Below, one piece after another: positions 1-10,385 of a DNA stretch of 64,000 nt. Positions within the stretch are counted from its first letter, which is position 1; each line of letters opens with the position of its first letter. The position numbers and the translations under genes are program-made. The notes beneath the pieces were generated by a model. That model did not search any database, was not told the origin of the DNA, and saw only the letters and a list, made by a program, of their open reading frames with translations. The DNA is from Sparassis latifolia. Taxonomy: Eukaryota > Basidiomycota > Agaricomycetes > Polyporales > Sparassidaceae. The stretch lies in NCBI GenBank assembly GCA_018466975.1, contig JAENRS010000017.1, forward strand, positions 310,001 through 374,000, given 5' to 3'.

Positions 1-1037
1 CCTTTCCAGAACCTGACTTATAATTGCCGTGTGTGATCTCGAACACGAGAAATTCGTGATCTGGATGGGAGTATTGTTAATACCGCTATTTACACCTGAG
101 GTATACGACAGAAGGAGCCAATCGCTAACCATATCTGCTTTTCTCCTTGTAGTGGTCCACTTGAACGAGTTTGTGTTTACCGCGGCTGGAGTAGAGCTCG
201 AGATCTCGACAGAAATAGTCCAAAGACAGTCCAGGATCATCGTCCGCATACTCGTGAGACTTGGACAGAATGACTCTCGCCATTCCTGAGCAAGGGGGAG
301 AAGGGCCTCAGTAATCAGCGCTCAGCAGTCAAGGTCAAGTCAAGGTGTCGTAGCTTTCGGCGACTCATTTCCGGCTGACCTGACGGATTGCCCACGTGCT
401 GTCAAGAGAAGCTCTGAGATAAAGCTCGTAGACGCAGACGCTTTTGATACGGCAAGGGTGAGCGCATTCCGGCAACGTCGAGTTGTCAGCATAATCCGGG
501 CGTTGGTCAAGAGTCAGGAAAACCGCTAAAAATATACAATTTTCGGGTGCCCACAAGACAGTACTTGGGATGTACAATGGACATGAATCCGATCAAATTT
601 ATTGTTGGAATGAGGATTCAGAAAATTTGGGGAGCACAAGTTGAGCAAAGCCATGGCATGCGATCTATCGATCGTAATTATTACGTCAGCACCTCGCAGA
701 TAGAGCGATCAATGGAAGCTGTGTGCTCTGCAATACTGTATTTGTGAGCTTGACCACACCCATCTCCTCGTGACTTTCGTCATTTCTTGCGGATTGGCCA
801 ACACGTTTCGGACATTGATTTGCAGGCAGAATTTGTCATATTCGTGAGAGAGGTAGTATTAGGACGCAAAACTTTCGTTCAATGACCATTTTTGGTAAGC
901 CCGTCAGGCGCTTATCACGATGTGGCAATCCACAGCCTGAGGACCCCTGATGTCAGCTTTGTATTCGACTAGAACAAGCGAGTTCTTTAACGTTTTACTA
1001 CTATCCTTTTATACTGACCCGCTCATATACTCGTCTA
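1..1037. other. Upstream region, no gene recognised
   Basis: About 1 kb before the peptidase exon. Short open frames exist on both strands, but none has a recognisable domain or convincing splice sites. The stretch must hold the promoter and probably the first exon of the peptidase gene, because the exon starting near 1038 follows a plausible acceptor (tctag) and has no in-frame ATG of its own close by. I could not place that first exon. Confidence 0.4.
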
Positions 1038-1413
1038 GTGATTTCTTCGGCATTCCTCGAAGAGTGTATCACCCTAGCCAGGCAGAACAGCCAGGGCCCT
1101 AGCTCCCCCACCGACACGGACTTCTCCGACCTCAGTCTCGATGACGAATATGCCTCGAGCGTCTCTTCTGGCTCCCCTCCCCACGTTATCTCCAAGGTCG
1201 AGGCCACCCTCTACTATGCGGGGATCTCCCGTTCCCCCCCCAAGCTGGTCTACCGCACGTTGAAGGATCCCTTCGTCATGCCCAAGGGACCAGAGGCGTA
1301 TCGTCGCTTGAAGCACCTCTATCCAGTCTACGACCATAAGCTTGGCGACAAGTGGGAGGATGTCCGTCCCAAGGTTCGTGACCTTCTCGACAAGCAGCAG
1401 GTCCGCTTTTCGA
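1038..1413 (+). pseudogene. Serine peptidase gene, 5' part, cut by transposon
   Basis: This is an open exon of about 125 codons after a likely 3' splice site at 1037. It encodes an acidic, serine-rich start followed by a hydrophilic region with prolines (PPKLVYRTLKDPFVMPKGPE). The frame ends at the KDZ insertion: the last host codons read V-R-F-S before the transposon end. Joining base 1413 to 15713 keeps the frame open into the catalytic part of the gene. The true start codon lies upstream in an exon I could not identify. As it stands this exon reads into transposon DNA and stops within nine codons, so the gene is presumably inactive unless the element is spliced out or excised. Confidence 0.75.
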
Positions 1414-1864
1414 CACTTCAGGGTACCTCCTATCCCTAGCTCTTAGCCTCAATATAATCTACTGTTTGTTGTGGCTAAGAGCCTCCCAGGGGGTGGTCTG
1501 CCCATGGGATTAGTGCATGGCCCACTGGTCCTGTGGGACATCTCACAGCTGAGGAGGTCCTGAAGTGGGAGCTACTTGAGGGTACTATCTGAAAGGGCCC
1601 ATGGGCTCTATATCTTTCCTGTTGTCTAGGTTCTCCCATGGACCTCCCTTGCATTATTACTGGTTAAAGGGTATCAGGGGGGATTCTGGACCTCCTATAG
1701 TCTGGTATTTTTCACTTTCTAGCTTATATCTTATTATACTGTAGGTCTTATGCTACTTGCCCTCTTCTTACTGTGCATTCTAGAACTATATGTGTGCAGC
1801 TGTGAATGCAAATTCAGAATTTCACAGATATATATTTGCATCTAATCATGGTATATAGGTCTCT

Positions 1865-2150
1865 TCTCACATCTGCATGACTTGTTAGAGTAGGTGTCAT
1901 TGCAGGCCTCCTTGAATGACTTGTTAGAGTAGATGTCATCGCAGGTCTGCTAGAACGACTTGTTGGAGTAGGTGTCATCGCAGGCCTACATGAACGACTT
2001 GTTGGAGTAGGTGTCATCACAGGCATCTTTGAATGACTTGTTGGAGTAGGTGTCATTACACACCTCCTTGAATGACTTGTTGGAGTAGGTGTCATTGCAG
2101 GTCTGCTAGAATGATTTGTTGGAGTACATGTTGTCACACGTCTGCTTGAA
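1865..2150 (+). repeat. 39-bp minisatellite, left arm
   Basis: About seven tandem units of 39 bp. Because 39 is a multiple of three, the minus strand is open across the array and would encode a 13-residue repeat rich in Thr, Pro, Ser and Arg (like MTPTPTSRSSRPA). The mirrored array at 14965-15245 does the same on the plus strand. I read the open frame as a by-product of unit length, not as a gene. Confidence 0.85.
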
Positions 2151-2439
2151 CACATTGTTTGTCAATGCAGGAACAAAGCATTAATATCTGTATTTTTGCT
2201 TATCTTATGATTAACTAGGTTTCAGTGCAAAAGTAAATCATGCAACACCATTTTACGCTATATCATACAGAAGCTGCCCTCATTGCCTATTATTAATTTT
2301 ACATTATACTACATTGAAATCTATTTGTATGTATAGTGCTCACCATTTACTAATTATCACTGACACATCTGTTATTAATGTGATGCATCTCCTGTGTTAC
2401 CCGCAATGAAGCTATGGTCATATATCAGATCAACCTTCT

Positions 2440-2990
2440 ACATCATATATATTGGACTTCCTGTCTGACAGTGAATAGTCTTCCCAAGGTCTCTACTTAG
2501 TATGGTGGACCTCCTGTCTGACAGAGCATGGACTTCCCAAGGTCTGTAGTGGGTGAGATGGACCTTCTGCCTCATATAGAATGGACATCCTAAGGTCCCT
2601 ACTAGGTGAGATGGACCTCCCGCCTCATATCAAATGGACTTCACAAGGTCTGTACTAGGTAAAACGGACCTTCCGCCTCATATCAAATGGACATCCCAAG
2701 GTCCCTACTGGGTAAGATGGACCTCCCGCCTCATATCAAATGGACTTCCCAAGGTCTGTACTAGGTAAAACGGACCTTCCGCCTCATATCAAATGGACAT
2801 CCCAAGGTCCCTACTGGGTAAGATGGACCTCCCGCCTCATATCAAATGGACTTCCCAAGGTCCCTACTGGGTGAGACGGACCTCCCGCCTCATATCAAAT
2901 GGACATCCCAAGGTCCCTACTGGGTGAGACGGACCTCCCGCCTCATATCAAATGGCCTTCTCAAGCTCGGGATTTTTCATGCACCTCCCA
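2440..2990 (+). repeat. 53-bp minisatellite, left arm
   Basis: About ten tandem units with a 53-bp period; the motif TCATATCAAATGG recurs at 2678, 2731, 2784, 2837, 2890 and 2943. Each unit contains a GGACATCCCAAGGTCC core (near-palindromic, with GG-AC and GT-CC arms) and a GACGGACCTCC block. Units alternate between two subtypes (GTCTGTACTAGG and GTCCCTACTGGG), which suggests expansion by two-unit steps. The mirrored array lies at 14215-14690. Confidence 0.85.
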
Positions 2991-3166
2991 TCCTATGGTG
3001 ATAGGACATCCCAAGGCCTTTATTTTGTACTGTGGACCTCCCATGTCCCACAAAGTGCCCACATATATTGTAAACACACAATCTCGCAGATAAATCTCAT
3101 GATATATTGACAAGTCCCAAACTGGGTCATAGTATCGGAGATAATCCAAATTTAACTACCTAAGTC

Positions 3167-6100
3167 TTATTCGTCATAGTACACCGGATCGTCGAAAAGC
3201 GCACCGACATCATCAGGTGCATAGTCAATATAGCTTGGCCCCGCCTCCGCATGACGATGAGAGTACTTGCCACTTGGCCCAGCAACAGCATTAGTGAAAG
3301 TTTTGCCCGGTGTCGCTCGACCTGCATGCATCGACTGCTGAGGCATCCTACCTTCGTCAACAAACTCATCCTCCTCCTCAATGACATTATCTGCCCGTCG
3401 CACGAAGTCTTGCCGTCCCGCCCCTCGGGTGTGGGCTTGGTAGTGATAACGGTGGTTCTCATCCTCTTGGATGCTAAGGTCTTGATGGGAGGGCACCGCT
3501 AAAGGTTGAGGATGACCTGCGCATTGCAACTGTGACCGATGCGCATGAGACGCCAGACGAGGAGGAAATCCAGCAGCAGGGGAGTAGCCGCGTGCATGCC
3601 CGTCAATAGAATTGCTTGCCCGTGGGACATATGCAATGGTCGGGGAGTAGCCGCGCGAATATCCAGTGCTCGGCGCGTTGCCCGATGGAAGCCGCGAAGG
3701 AGGGATAACAGAGGGCGACCTGATACCTCGAGTATGAGAGTCAGATCGGTGCGCCTCTCGCTTTGGCAAGGGCGCGGCATGGCGCTTGGGCAACTGGCCT
3801 TGATAACGAGTGGCAGCTCTATTGTCGATGCCAGCATGCACGCTGTCAGCACTGCTGTATCCTTCGAGCTCATCCTCGTACTGCCTTCTACTGCGAGGGG
3901 CAACGTGACTGCGGGAAGATGCAGCATGCTATAAAGGGAGGCGTGTTGTGGCTCCGCGGATGTCCCTGATGACAGAAATAACTTCTTGGACCTCGTCTGA
4001 TTGAACATCTTCGTTGATGTCTAGTTCCCGGCGACGCTTGTGAACTTGATTTGTACCGCCGACCTTTGTTGCAGAAGGAGCCTTGGTACCGGCTGACTTG
4101 GACTTGGAACGCTTGCTCCGCAGCGGCAGCGGTGGCGGTGGCAGCAGTGCCTCCTGGTCCTCCTCCTCCTCCTCACTCTCGGAGTTCGAATCAAGCTCAG
4201 GCTTGGTCGCTAAACATCCAGGCACCTTCAGCGAATCCTTTGCATTGCGCACGAGCTGGAGCCTGGTGCCCTCAGCATCGATGACAAGTGGGATGAGTGC
4301 ATGGCGTGGATCGAGCACCGACAACTCCATGTCATCTAGAAGAGACCTGTTAGACTAACATCGCAACATGGTGAGCATCAACTCACCCTCGTGCCATTTA
4401 ACGATCCGTGGAATCTTGAGATTTGTGTGCCCATGCAGACGCTCCTCAATATAGCCCTCCGTAAGCATTTTCAGTTCATTAGTCTTCAAGTTCTTATAGT
4501 TGAAATCGGGTCCCGGCGCCGGTATGCGTGCAGGCCAGTCTACGATGCAGAGACTATGTCGTGATGCGATTTTCAACCAATTCATCCAGTGGATGCGTAC
4601 AATGGTGGGATCGTATTGTTCTGCGAGCATGTAATGTCAGCATGAGGCAGGTACACGAGTGAAAAGAATACATACGCAGAGTCTCTTGCATCATGCCGGT
4701 GAAGATATGCCGATAGCGATCACGAGGATTCTCCTTAACCTTCGCCTCGACAACGATGCTATGGCCAAACTTCGTTGGCAAGTTGAAGCCCTCCAAGCTA
4801 AAGTGAGATGACCTGGGTTGATCGTGAGCGATGAATGACAATGACACTAAACAAAAACTTACTTCAAGCTCGTAGTGAGGAAGTCGAGGAACGTGCGAAC
4901 ATCAAGTCCATTATCTTCGACGAGCTTCTTCACGGCCGGCGAACCACCGAAGATCGCAGACGTTTGACATCTCGCGGTATCAGTTCCGATGTAGAGGATG
5001 GCCCCGACGACTTCCATGTCAGCAAGATTCCGATATGAAGCTGCCTGTTACTTGACCATCAGATGCAGAACAAAATAACGTCAGAATTCACATACCAAAT
5101 CCGTGAACTGGTCCTTCGCACTCATCATCCGTGCCGTGATAGACTTCATAGAGGTCGGCCCGACATTCGCATCGTCGAACTCGCGATCATCGCACATGAC
5201 ATGGATCGACTTAATGACCGCCTCCCGTCCATCCTCGTCGTCAGGGTCAACATTCTTGAACAGCTTCTTGTAAGCTACGTCGATCATCTTCAAGTAATCT
5301 GCGGAGCTGACTTCGAGTTTGTCAGTACAACCATGCTCATGTAATATGAATGCAATACATACCGTCCTTCATCTTTGGATGCTTCCGAGAGTACCAACGA
5401 TGGTATATGTTGGCGGGGTTCGCAGCGCGAGAGGGTTTAAAACTGAGACCGGCATGCACAAGAATATCGCGAGTACTCTTCCCACACTTGCGACCAATAT
5501 TCGCCGCCATCTTCAAGATGTTCTCCCCAAGCTCAGCGGCTTGCTCTCTGGCCTCCTTCGACAATGGTCCTGGAGTCTTTAGCCAATTGTCTGCTGCACG
5601 CACTTCACTGTCGTCAGCCTGAGGTGATGCGGCACGGTCCTTTCCCCTCTTCTGGATGTTACTGCTCATCTTTGGTCGATGCATGGACACGGCCGGGTCA
5701 GAGGTCACCTCATCTTGCAATTCTGCATCATCCTCGTCGTCTTCTGTCTCCGTATCGACATTGTCAGCACGACATCTGAGGCTCTTGCTGCGCTGAAGCA
5801 TCTCCTGATCCCTAGTCTTAGCGTAGTCACTCCCTGAAGGGTCCGACTCGTCGTGCTCTGCAATCTGAGTCAGCGAACATCACCAGCATATCAAAATGAA
5901 CTTACCCTCGTTACAACTTTCTGAACGTCGCTCCTGTCCGACGTTGTTGCCCTCCCGATCGAGCACCTGGTGAACATCGCCATCAGTGGAAGTGTCGATG
6001 CCCATGACATCAGTAACGGCAGCCGCGTCTTCGTGCATGATGACATCGAACTCTACACCTAGCTCGTCGTCACCGGGTGCATCTTCCTCATTATCGTCGC

Positions 6101-6863
6101 TGAGGATGGCTGGCATGTCAACACCTGGGTTCACGCTATCAACGGGTACGTCGCTGTCGGCATGCTCCTCCATTCCCTCAGACAGTGGTGGCACGAGTGG
6201 CGACGCCATATCCGTCACCGGATCACGTCGAGTCCTCTTCGACCGAGGCAGTGCGACATCCTGAAAAATTAACAGGCCATTCAATAGCTGTCAGTACAAT
6301 AGAATGAAATATACGCTGGACCGACGTACCTCCGGATCGTCACTGTTGACCTCTTCTACTGTTGAATGTGTCATTTGGACAGTGCTCTTCCTCGGAGGTT
6401 GCTTCCGATTATTCGACACATCTGCGGGAACGTCCTGCAGGATAGCGAAGAGTGGAGTGTTAGTTGAAGTACCAAAAAAAACATTTTGAAGTACCTCGTC
6501 AGCGGCGTCATGCTCGTCAGCAGCGTCATGCTCATCAGCATCAACGTTGCCAGCTGGTGCCTTGCGCCGGGCGCGCTTCTTCCCCTTCCCCTTCGGTTTT
6601 GGCTTAGGCCTCAGTTTGGGTGGAACCTGCAAATTAAATGTTAGAAACCGATCCTATTGAGGATAGGCATGACTAACCTGACTCTCATCCTCGTCATGAG
6701 ATACATGGATATCACCGACTGCCAGGGAAGCACACTTCTTTGTGCTCGCCCTGCGAGGTAGAGGAGGGAGAGCTTCTGAAGCGACCTTGTCGGGCTTTGA
6801 CCGAGACCTCAGAGTGCGAGGTTCAATGACATCTGGAGGACCGGTGTCTTTCCTCCGAGCCAT
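3167..6863 (-). CDS. KDZ companion protein, large acidic, unknown function
   Basis: A minus-strand gene of about ten exons, starting at the ATG at 6861-6863 (MARRKDTGPP) and ending at the stop beside 3167. Early exons are lysine/arginine-rich then strongly acidic (exon 1 6863-6678, then 6626-6495, 6434-6330, and one from 6260). A central exon around 5810-5365 encodes a helical block with GRKCGKSTRDILVHAGLSFK and a W-Y-x-R-x-H-P ending, of a kind common in agaricomycete hypothetical proteins. Downstream exons (about 5300-4360) are more globular. The last exons have an E-rich/KR-rich linker and a low-complexity tail rich in S, R, G and H. No catalytic motif was found. The charge pattern and its place beside the transposase suggest a nuclear, possibly DNA-binding partner; that is inference. 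Exon junctions near 3930-3840 are uncertain. Confidence 0.6.
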
Positions 6864-7078
6864 ATTGCAGGTTGTCTGCGAGGGAAGGTGATTAGACAGA
6901 CATGCGCGAACACGCCGAGGATGGGATGGTACAGAGGATGCGAGCGAAGGTAACTTACCAGACAATGCTCGCGTTTTGAGGACATCGGACGACGACAATA
7001 CAGTTGCTGAGAGATCTGTCTGTTCAAATTACTGAAAAAAGATCAGACTCATCAGAAAACAAAGTGCGGAAGTAGTAC

Positions 7079-8250
7079 TCACGAATTGCCGTGGTGCTTT
7101 GTTGTCCCCTTGATATTCACGGGCCGTGGTGGGCTGCCAACAAGTGTATCACATATTCTACTACTCAGCAAAGTGGACCAAGCCCGGGGCCTGACCATGC
7201 GCCTCATGCAGAGAAACGCACAGGCATCCCGAGCACAGGCCATGCCTTCGCAGAGGAAAACTGTCTGCGATGGCCGAGACTCATCGGGATCGGGGGTGCA
7301 CATCTGCGGAGCGACGTTAGCAACGTGAGTGCTGTAAAAGTGCGTAGACTATCCGCTCGTAGTGCGGAAACTGATGGATGGTCACATCCACTGCGAGCGG
7401 GTTGGGTTGGATACGGTGCACGAGGCGTGATCCAGGCGCACATGAATAAACTCAGCATCATGACCACTCACTGGGATGTGGAATAGCATCGCCGAGCTTG
7501 CTGCATGTGTGAGCCAGCACACGTCACCCAGGTGAATGATGCATTTCGAAAGGCTGCAAAGGTTTAGCGGCACAAGGCTCTGCGTCCAGCACGTCGCTGG
7601 GTCAGTGTCTGCAGGAGGACGTCCTTGTCGTGTTCTGGCCCACATCGATGCATGCGAATCGGACGATGCGGCTGTTAAACGAGCAAAGAGAACCGTGAGG
7701 TGCACGCAAGATATGGGAAATAAATATAAGTACATACGTAGTGACGGTGGAGTGTCAAGGAGAGCACGGACAGGGATAGAAACCTGGATAGAAATAATTG
7801 TAGATCAGACAAATCGGCTGGTAGACGAGCAAGGAGAACCGTAAGACGCATGCACGATATGGGATATAAAGAGAAATACGTACGTAGTGATGGTGGAGCG
7901 ACAAGGAGAACACGGAGAGGGATAGACACTTGGATAAAGATGATTGCAGACTGAACGAGATGGACGAAACGATATGCACAGCAGGAAGACAGTAGATTGA
8001 TGAGAGAAACTTGAAGTGGGAAGTCCTAAGTCCGAAAATGGGAAGTCCTGGTGGCAGGCTCTCAAATGTCGTACAGCCTTCAAGTTCGTAGTATGTATGA
8101 GTCCTCTGTTTGCGTGTACTCTATCGTCTGGCTACCTGTCATCCACTACGCAATCTCTATTCACATACCGATTCCCTCGACAACGTCTCCGTCAAGGTGC
8201 GACTTGGCCTTCTCCTTGCTTTCTGACTATCCTGCCCTGGTTGGTTGACT
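7079..8250. other. KDZ cargo zone, part 1: duplicated sequence
   Basis: No confident gene. Bases 7530-7745 and about 8000-8100 are partly repeated at 8960-9160 and 9275-9400, giving a diverged direct duplication about 1.3-1.4 kb apart. A further tandem copy of about 125 bp lies within 7680-7930. On the minus strand, two short exon-like blocks have good splice signals (around 7301-7200 and 7135-7083, the latter ending before GTGAGT), so an upstream exon of the companion gene or another captured gene is possible. I could not recognise either. Confidence 0.45.
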
Positions 8251-8252
8251 TG

Positions 8253-8610
8253 CGCAGTGGATAGAAGAAGTGCGCTCCATCCATCCCCGTCATCCTCGTT
8301 GGCTGTAAATCCGACTTCTGCCAACCAGAAAGTACGTCCATCTCCTCTTCATCAACCTCACTCTCACACTCCCTCTCATCCCTGCCCGTCTACCCTCCAC
8401 TTGCCACTCATTACCTCCCACCCTACTAATGCCGAACCCACCCAGACTTCCCCCAAGCTTCCTCCCCCGCCTTCGTCTGGTGCGCTGATGCCGAGCGCAT
8501 CGCCCCGGATATCCGCGCGCCCGCCTACAAAGAATGCAGTGTGCTGCAGGTCGAGTCGAGGGCGTCGATGACGTGTTCGACGCCGTGACGTGCGCAAGCA
8601 TGCTCATGCG
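8253..8610 (+). pseudogene. Captured fragment of a Rho-type small GTPase
   Basis: Two exon-like blocks separated by an intron-like gap match the C-terminal half of a Rho-family GTPase. The first, after an acceptor at 8252, reads W-I-E-E-V-R-S-I-H-P, then with a one-base frameshift V-I-L-V-G-C-K-S-D. The latter is the G4 nucleotide-specificity motif in its Rho form (CKxD). The second, from about 8462, contains A-Y-K-E-C-S (the G5 motif, usually ECSA) followed by G-V-D-D-V-F-D-A-V, the usual helix near the Rho C-terminus. The P-loop and switch regions are absent, so this piece cannot fold as a GTPase. It lies inside the transposon, with no sign of the rest of the gene nearby. Frame breaks mark it as dead. 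Confidence 0.65.
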
Positions 8611-8939
8611 CGAGGGCGTCCCTGTGCACGTCCCCGCTGCCCACCACGAGCGCGGCTGCTGCGTGGTGTGCTAGCCACGGTGCCTGGTTCTGGCGGTGTA
8701 GATTTACGGAGTGATAGTTTTTGTTGATTGAGTGTGTATACATGGACGGACGCTCGAGTATGATGAGTATGACATGTACGTATGGTATCTTGCACGGTTT
8801 CAGCTACTATTCTACATCCCCGGCAGACTCGCACTTCTGTCTCATCTCGTACCGTCTCCTCTGGATCCCTCCATGTATACTAAATAACGTGCAGTACTGA
8901 CCGCAACTATGCATCGCGTCGTTCGCTTTCTCAGCAGTT

Positions 8940-9500
8940 TGGCGGTGTGGCTGGATGGGTGAATGATGAGTTTCGAGAGGTTGACCCCGCAAGGCTTTGT
9001 GTCCGGCACGTCGCTGGGCCCGTGTCTGCAGGAGGACATCCTCGATGTGCTCTGGCCCACATCGTTGCATGCGAATCGGACGATGCGGCTGGTAGAGGAG
9101 CAAACAGAACCGTGAGGTGCACGCAAGATATGGGAAATGAAGATAAGTACATACGTCGTGACGCGATGGAGCGATGAACACAACACAGAGAGGTATAGAA
9201 ATGATTGCAGCCTGAACGAGATGGACGAGACGATACGCACTGCAGCAGGAGGATAGTAGATCGATGGGGTATTGTGGAAAGAAATTTGTAGTGGGAAGTC
9301 CTAAGTCCGAAAATGGGAAGTCCTGTTGGCAGGCTCTCAAATGTCGTACAGCCTTCAAAGCTTCAAGTTCGTATGTACGAGTACTCCTCCGTTTGCTAGC
9401 ACTCCACCGTCCACCGGTTATCCATGACGCAGTCTCCGTCAAATAGCTGCACTCAGTCTCATTTCGCCGGCGCATGGCCCAGTGCGCAGACACCTTTCTG
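8940..9500. repeat. KDZ cargo zone, part 2: second copy of duplication
   Basis: Bases 8960-9160 repeat 7530-7745 and 9275-9400 repeat 8005-8105, both in the same orientation. The captured GTPase fragment lies between the two copies and the captured eIF5 fragment starts directly after the second. No domain was recognised in the repeated sequence in any frame. Confidence 0.7.
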
Positions 9501-9531
9501 CCTCGTGTTACTTTGCTTGACCTTTCTCCTT

Positions 9532-10210
9532 CCGCAGCATGTCTCTTCTGTTGACCAAGATAGAAGGCACTGGCAACGGCATCAAGACTGTCATACCCAA
9601 CATGTCTGACGTTGCCCGCGCGCTAAGCCGACCGCCCATGTACCCTACCAAGTTCTTCGCCTGCGAAGTTGGCGCGCAGACGTCGTTTGATGAGAAGAAC
9701 GATGGCTACATTGTTAACGGCGCGCATGATGTAACCAAGCTGCGCGAGCTTCTGGACGGGTTCATCGACAAGTTCGTGCTGTGCAAGTCGTGCAAGACCC
9801 CCCAGACGGATCTCATCATCACCAAGAACGACGAGATCATCCGTGACTGCAAGGCGTGTGGCGAGCGCACTGGCGTCGACATACGCTACAAGCCGACGAT
9901 GTTCATTCTCAAAAACCCGCCCAAGGCCAGCTCGAAGAAGAGCAAGGGAATGAAACAGGCCAGTGGCGATGGCAGCCCGAGCCTTAGCGCTAACGGCGAT
10001 GGCCATAAGAACGGCGACGGTGCAGATGAGGCATACATTGCTCCTTTGGTGCGAACTCAGGATGTCCTGCTTGAGGGCATCATACAGATCGCGTATGCTG
10101 CCCACGAAATCTTCCGGTATGTCGCAATACGTAGTTCTGACATTCGTGTTCTGACCGCACTGAAACACCTCGTACAATCCATCTCGTTTCCAGGGCGCAC
10201 ACCGTTCTAA
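9532..10210 (+). pseudogene. Captured eIF5 N-terminal (zinc-binding) domain
   Basis: An open frame of about 223 codons, preceded by a pyrimidine tract and cag acceptor, encodes the conserved domain of translation initiation factor 5. It has the [11 protein letters not shown] block, [13 protein letters not shown], Y-P-T-K-F-F, F-D-E-K-N-D and the zinc ribbon with cysteines C-K-S-C and C-K-A-C about 20 residues apart, ending at F-I-L-K-N-P-P-K. The family's first roughly 20 residues are missing, consistent with capture from exon 2 onward. The C-terminal HEAT (W2) domain is also absent; after a lysine-rich and then G/D-rich linker the frame runs into about 50 unrelated residues. It lies wholly inside the KDZ element. 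Expression is possible, and a truncated eIF5 could bind eIF2, but nothing here shows that. Confidence 0.8.
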
Positions 10211-10385
10211 CTCGGCGAATGCTAGCCCGCACTTACAGGCACCGAACGGCTTCGACTAGTGTAGTCACTCGCCGCGATTGGCTATTCCGAGCGCGAAGAC
10301 TCAGCAAGGTAATTCCCCCTGTTTTCGAGCCCACAGACACTCGCTGAATTGTTCGCGTTCACAGCTCGTCGCCCAATCCATCCCT
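10211..10385 (+). other. Gap between eIF5 fragment and transposase
   Basis: A short stretch before the first plausible transposase ATG. It holds an intron-like segment (GTAATTCC to a cag at about 10364). It may be the 5' leader of the transposase transcript. Confidence 0.3.

Larger units (their letters stand above)
1414..2990 (+). repeat. KDZ left arm (long terminal inverted repeat)
   Basis: The left arm pairs with 14205-15704 as an inverted repeat. It runs in order through the terminal sequence, a unique-looking block of about 400 bp, a 39-bp tandem array, an AT-rich spacer, and a 53-bp tandem array. The same order read backwards makes up the right arm. Similarity is high through the non-tandem blocks, while copy number in the tandem arrays differs between the arms. 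Arms like this usually carry transposase-binding sites; that role is inferred. Confidence 0.85.

Noticed and set aside
1814..2155. Open frame of 113 codons with a repeated Thr/Pro/Ser unit, and its mirror at 14963-15304
   Set aside because: The frame is open only because the tandem unit is 39 bp. It lies in the transposon arms, in both orientations, with no sign of a gene.
2440..2990. Regular repeats that could suggest a CRISPR array
   Set aside because: Units are adjacent 53-bp copies with no unique spacers, in a eukaryotic transposon arm.
7079..7310. Cysteine-rich minus-strand open frame (C-E-G-M-A-C-A-R-D-A-C)
   Set aside because: Good splice-like borders but no family match and no clear partner exons. 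Kept only as a note in the cargo zone.
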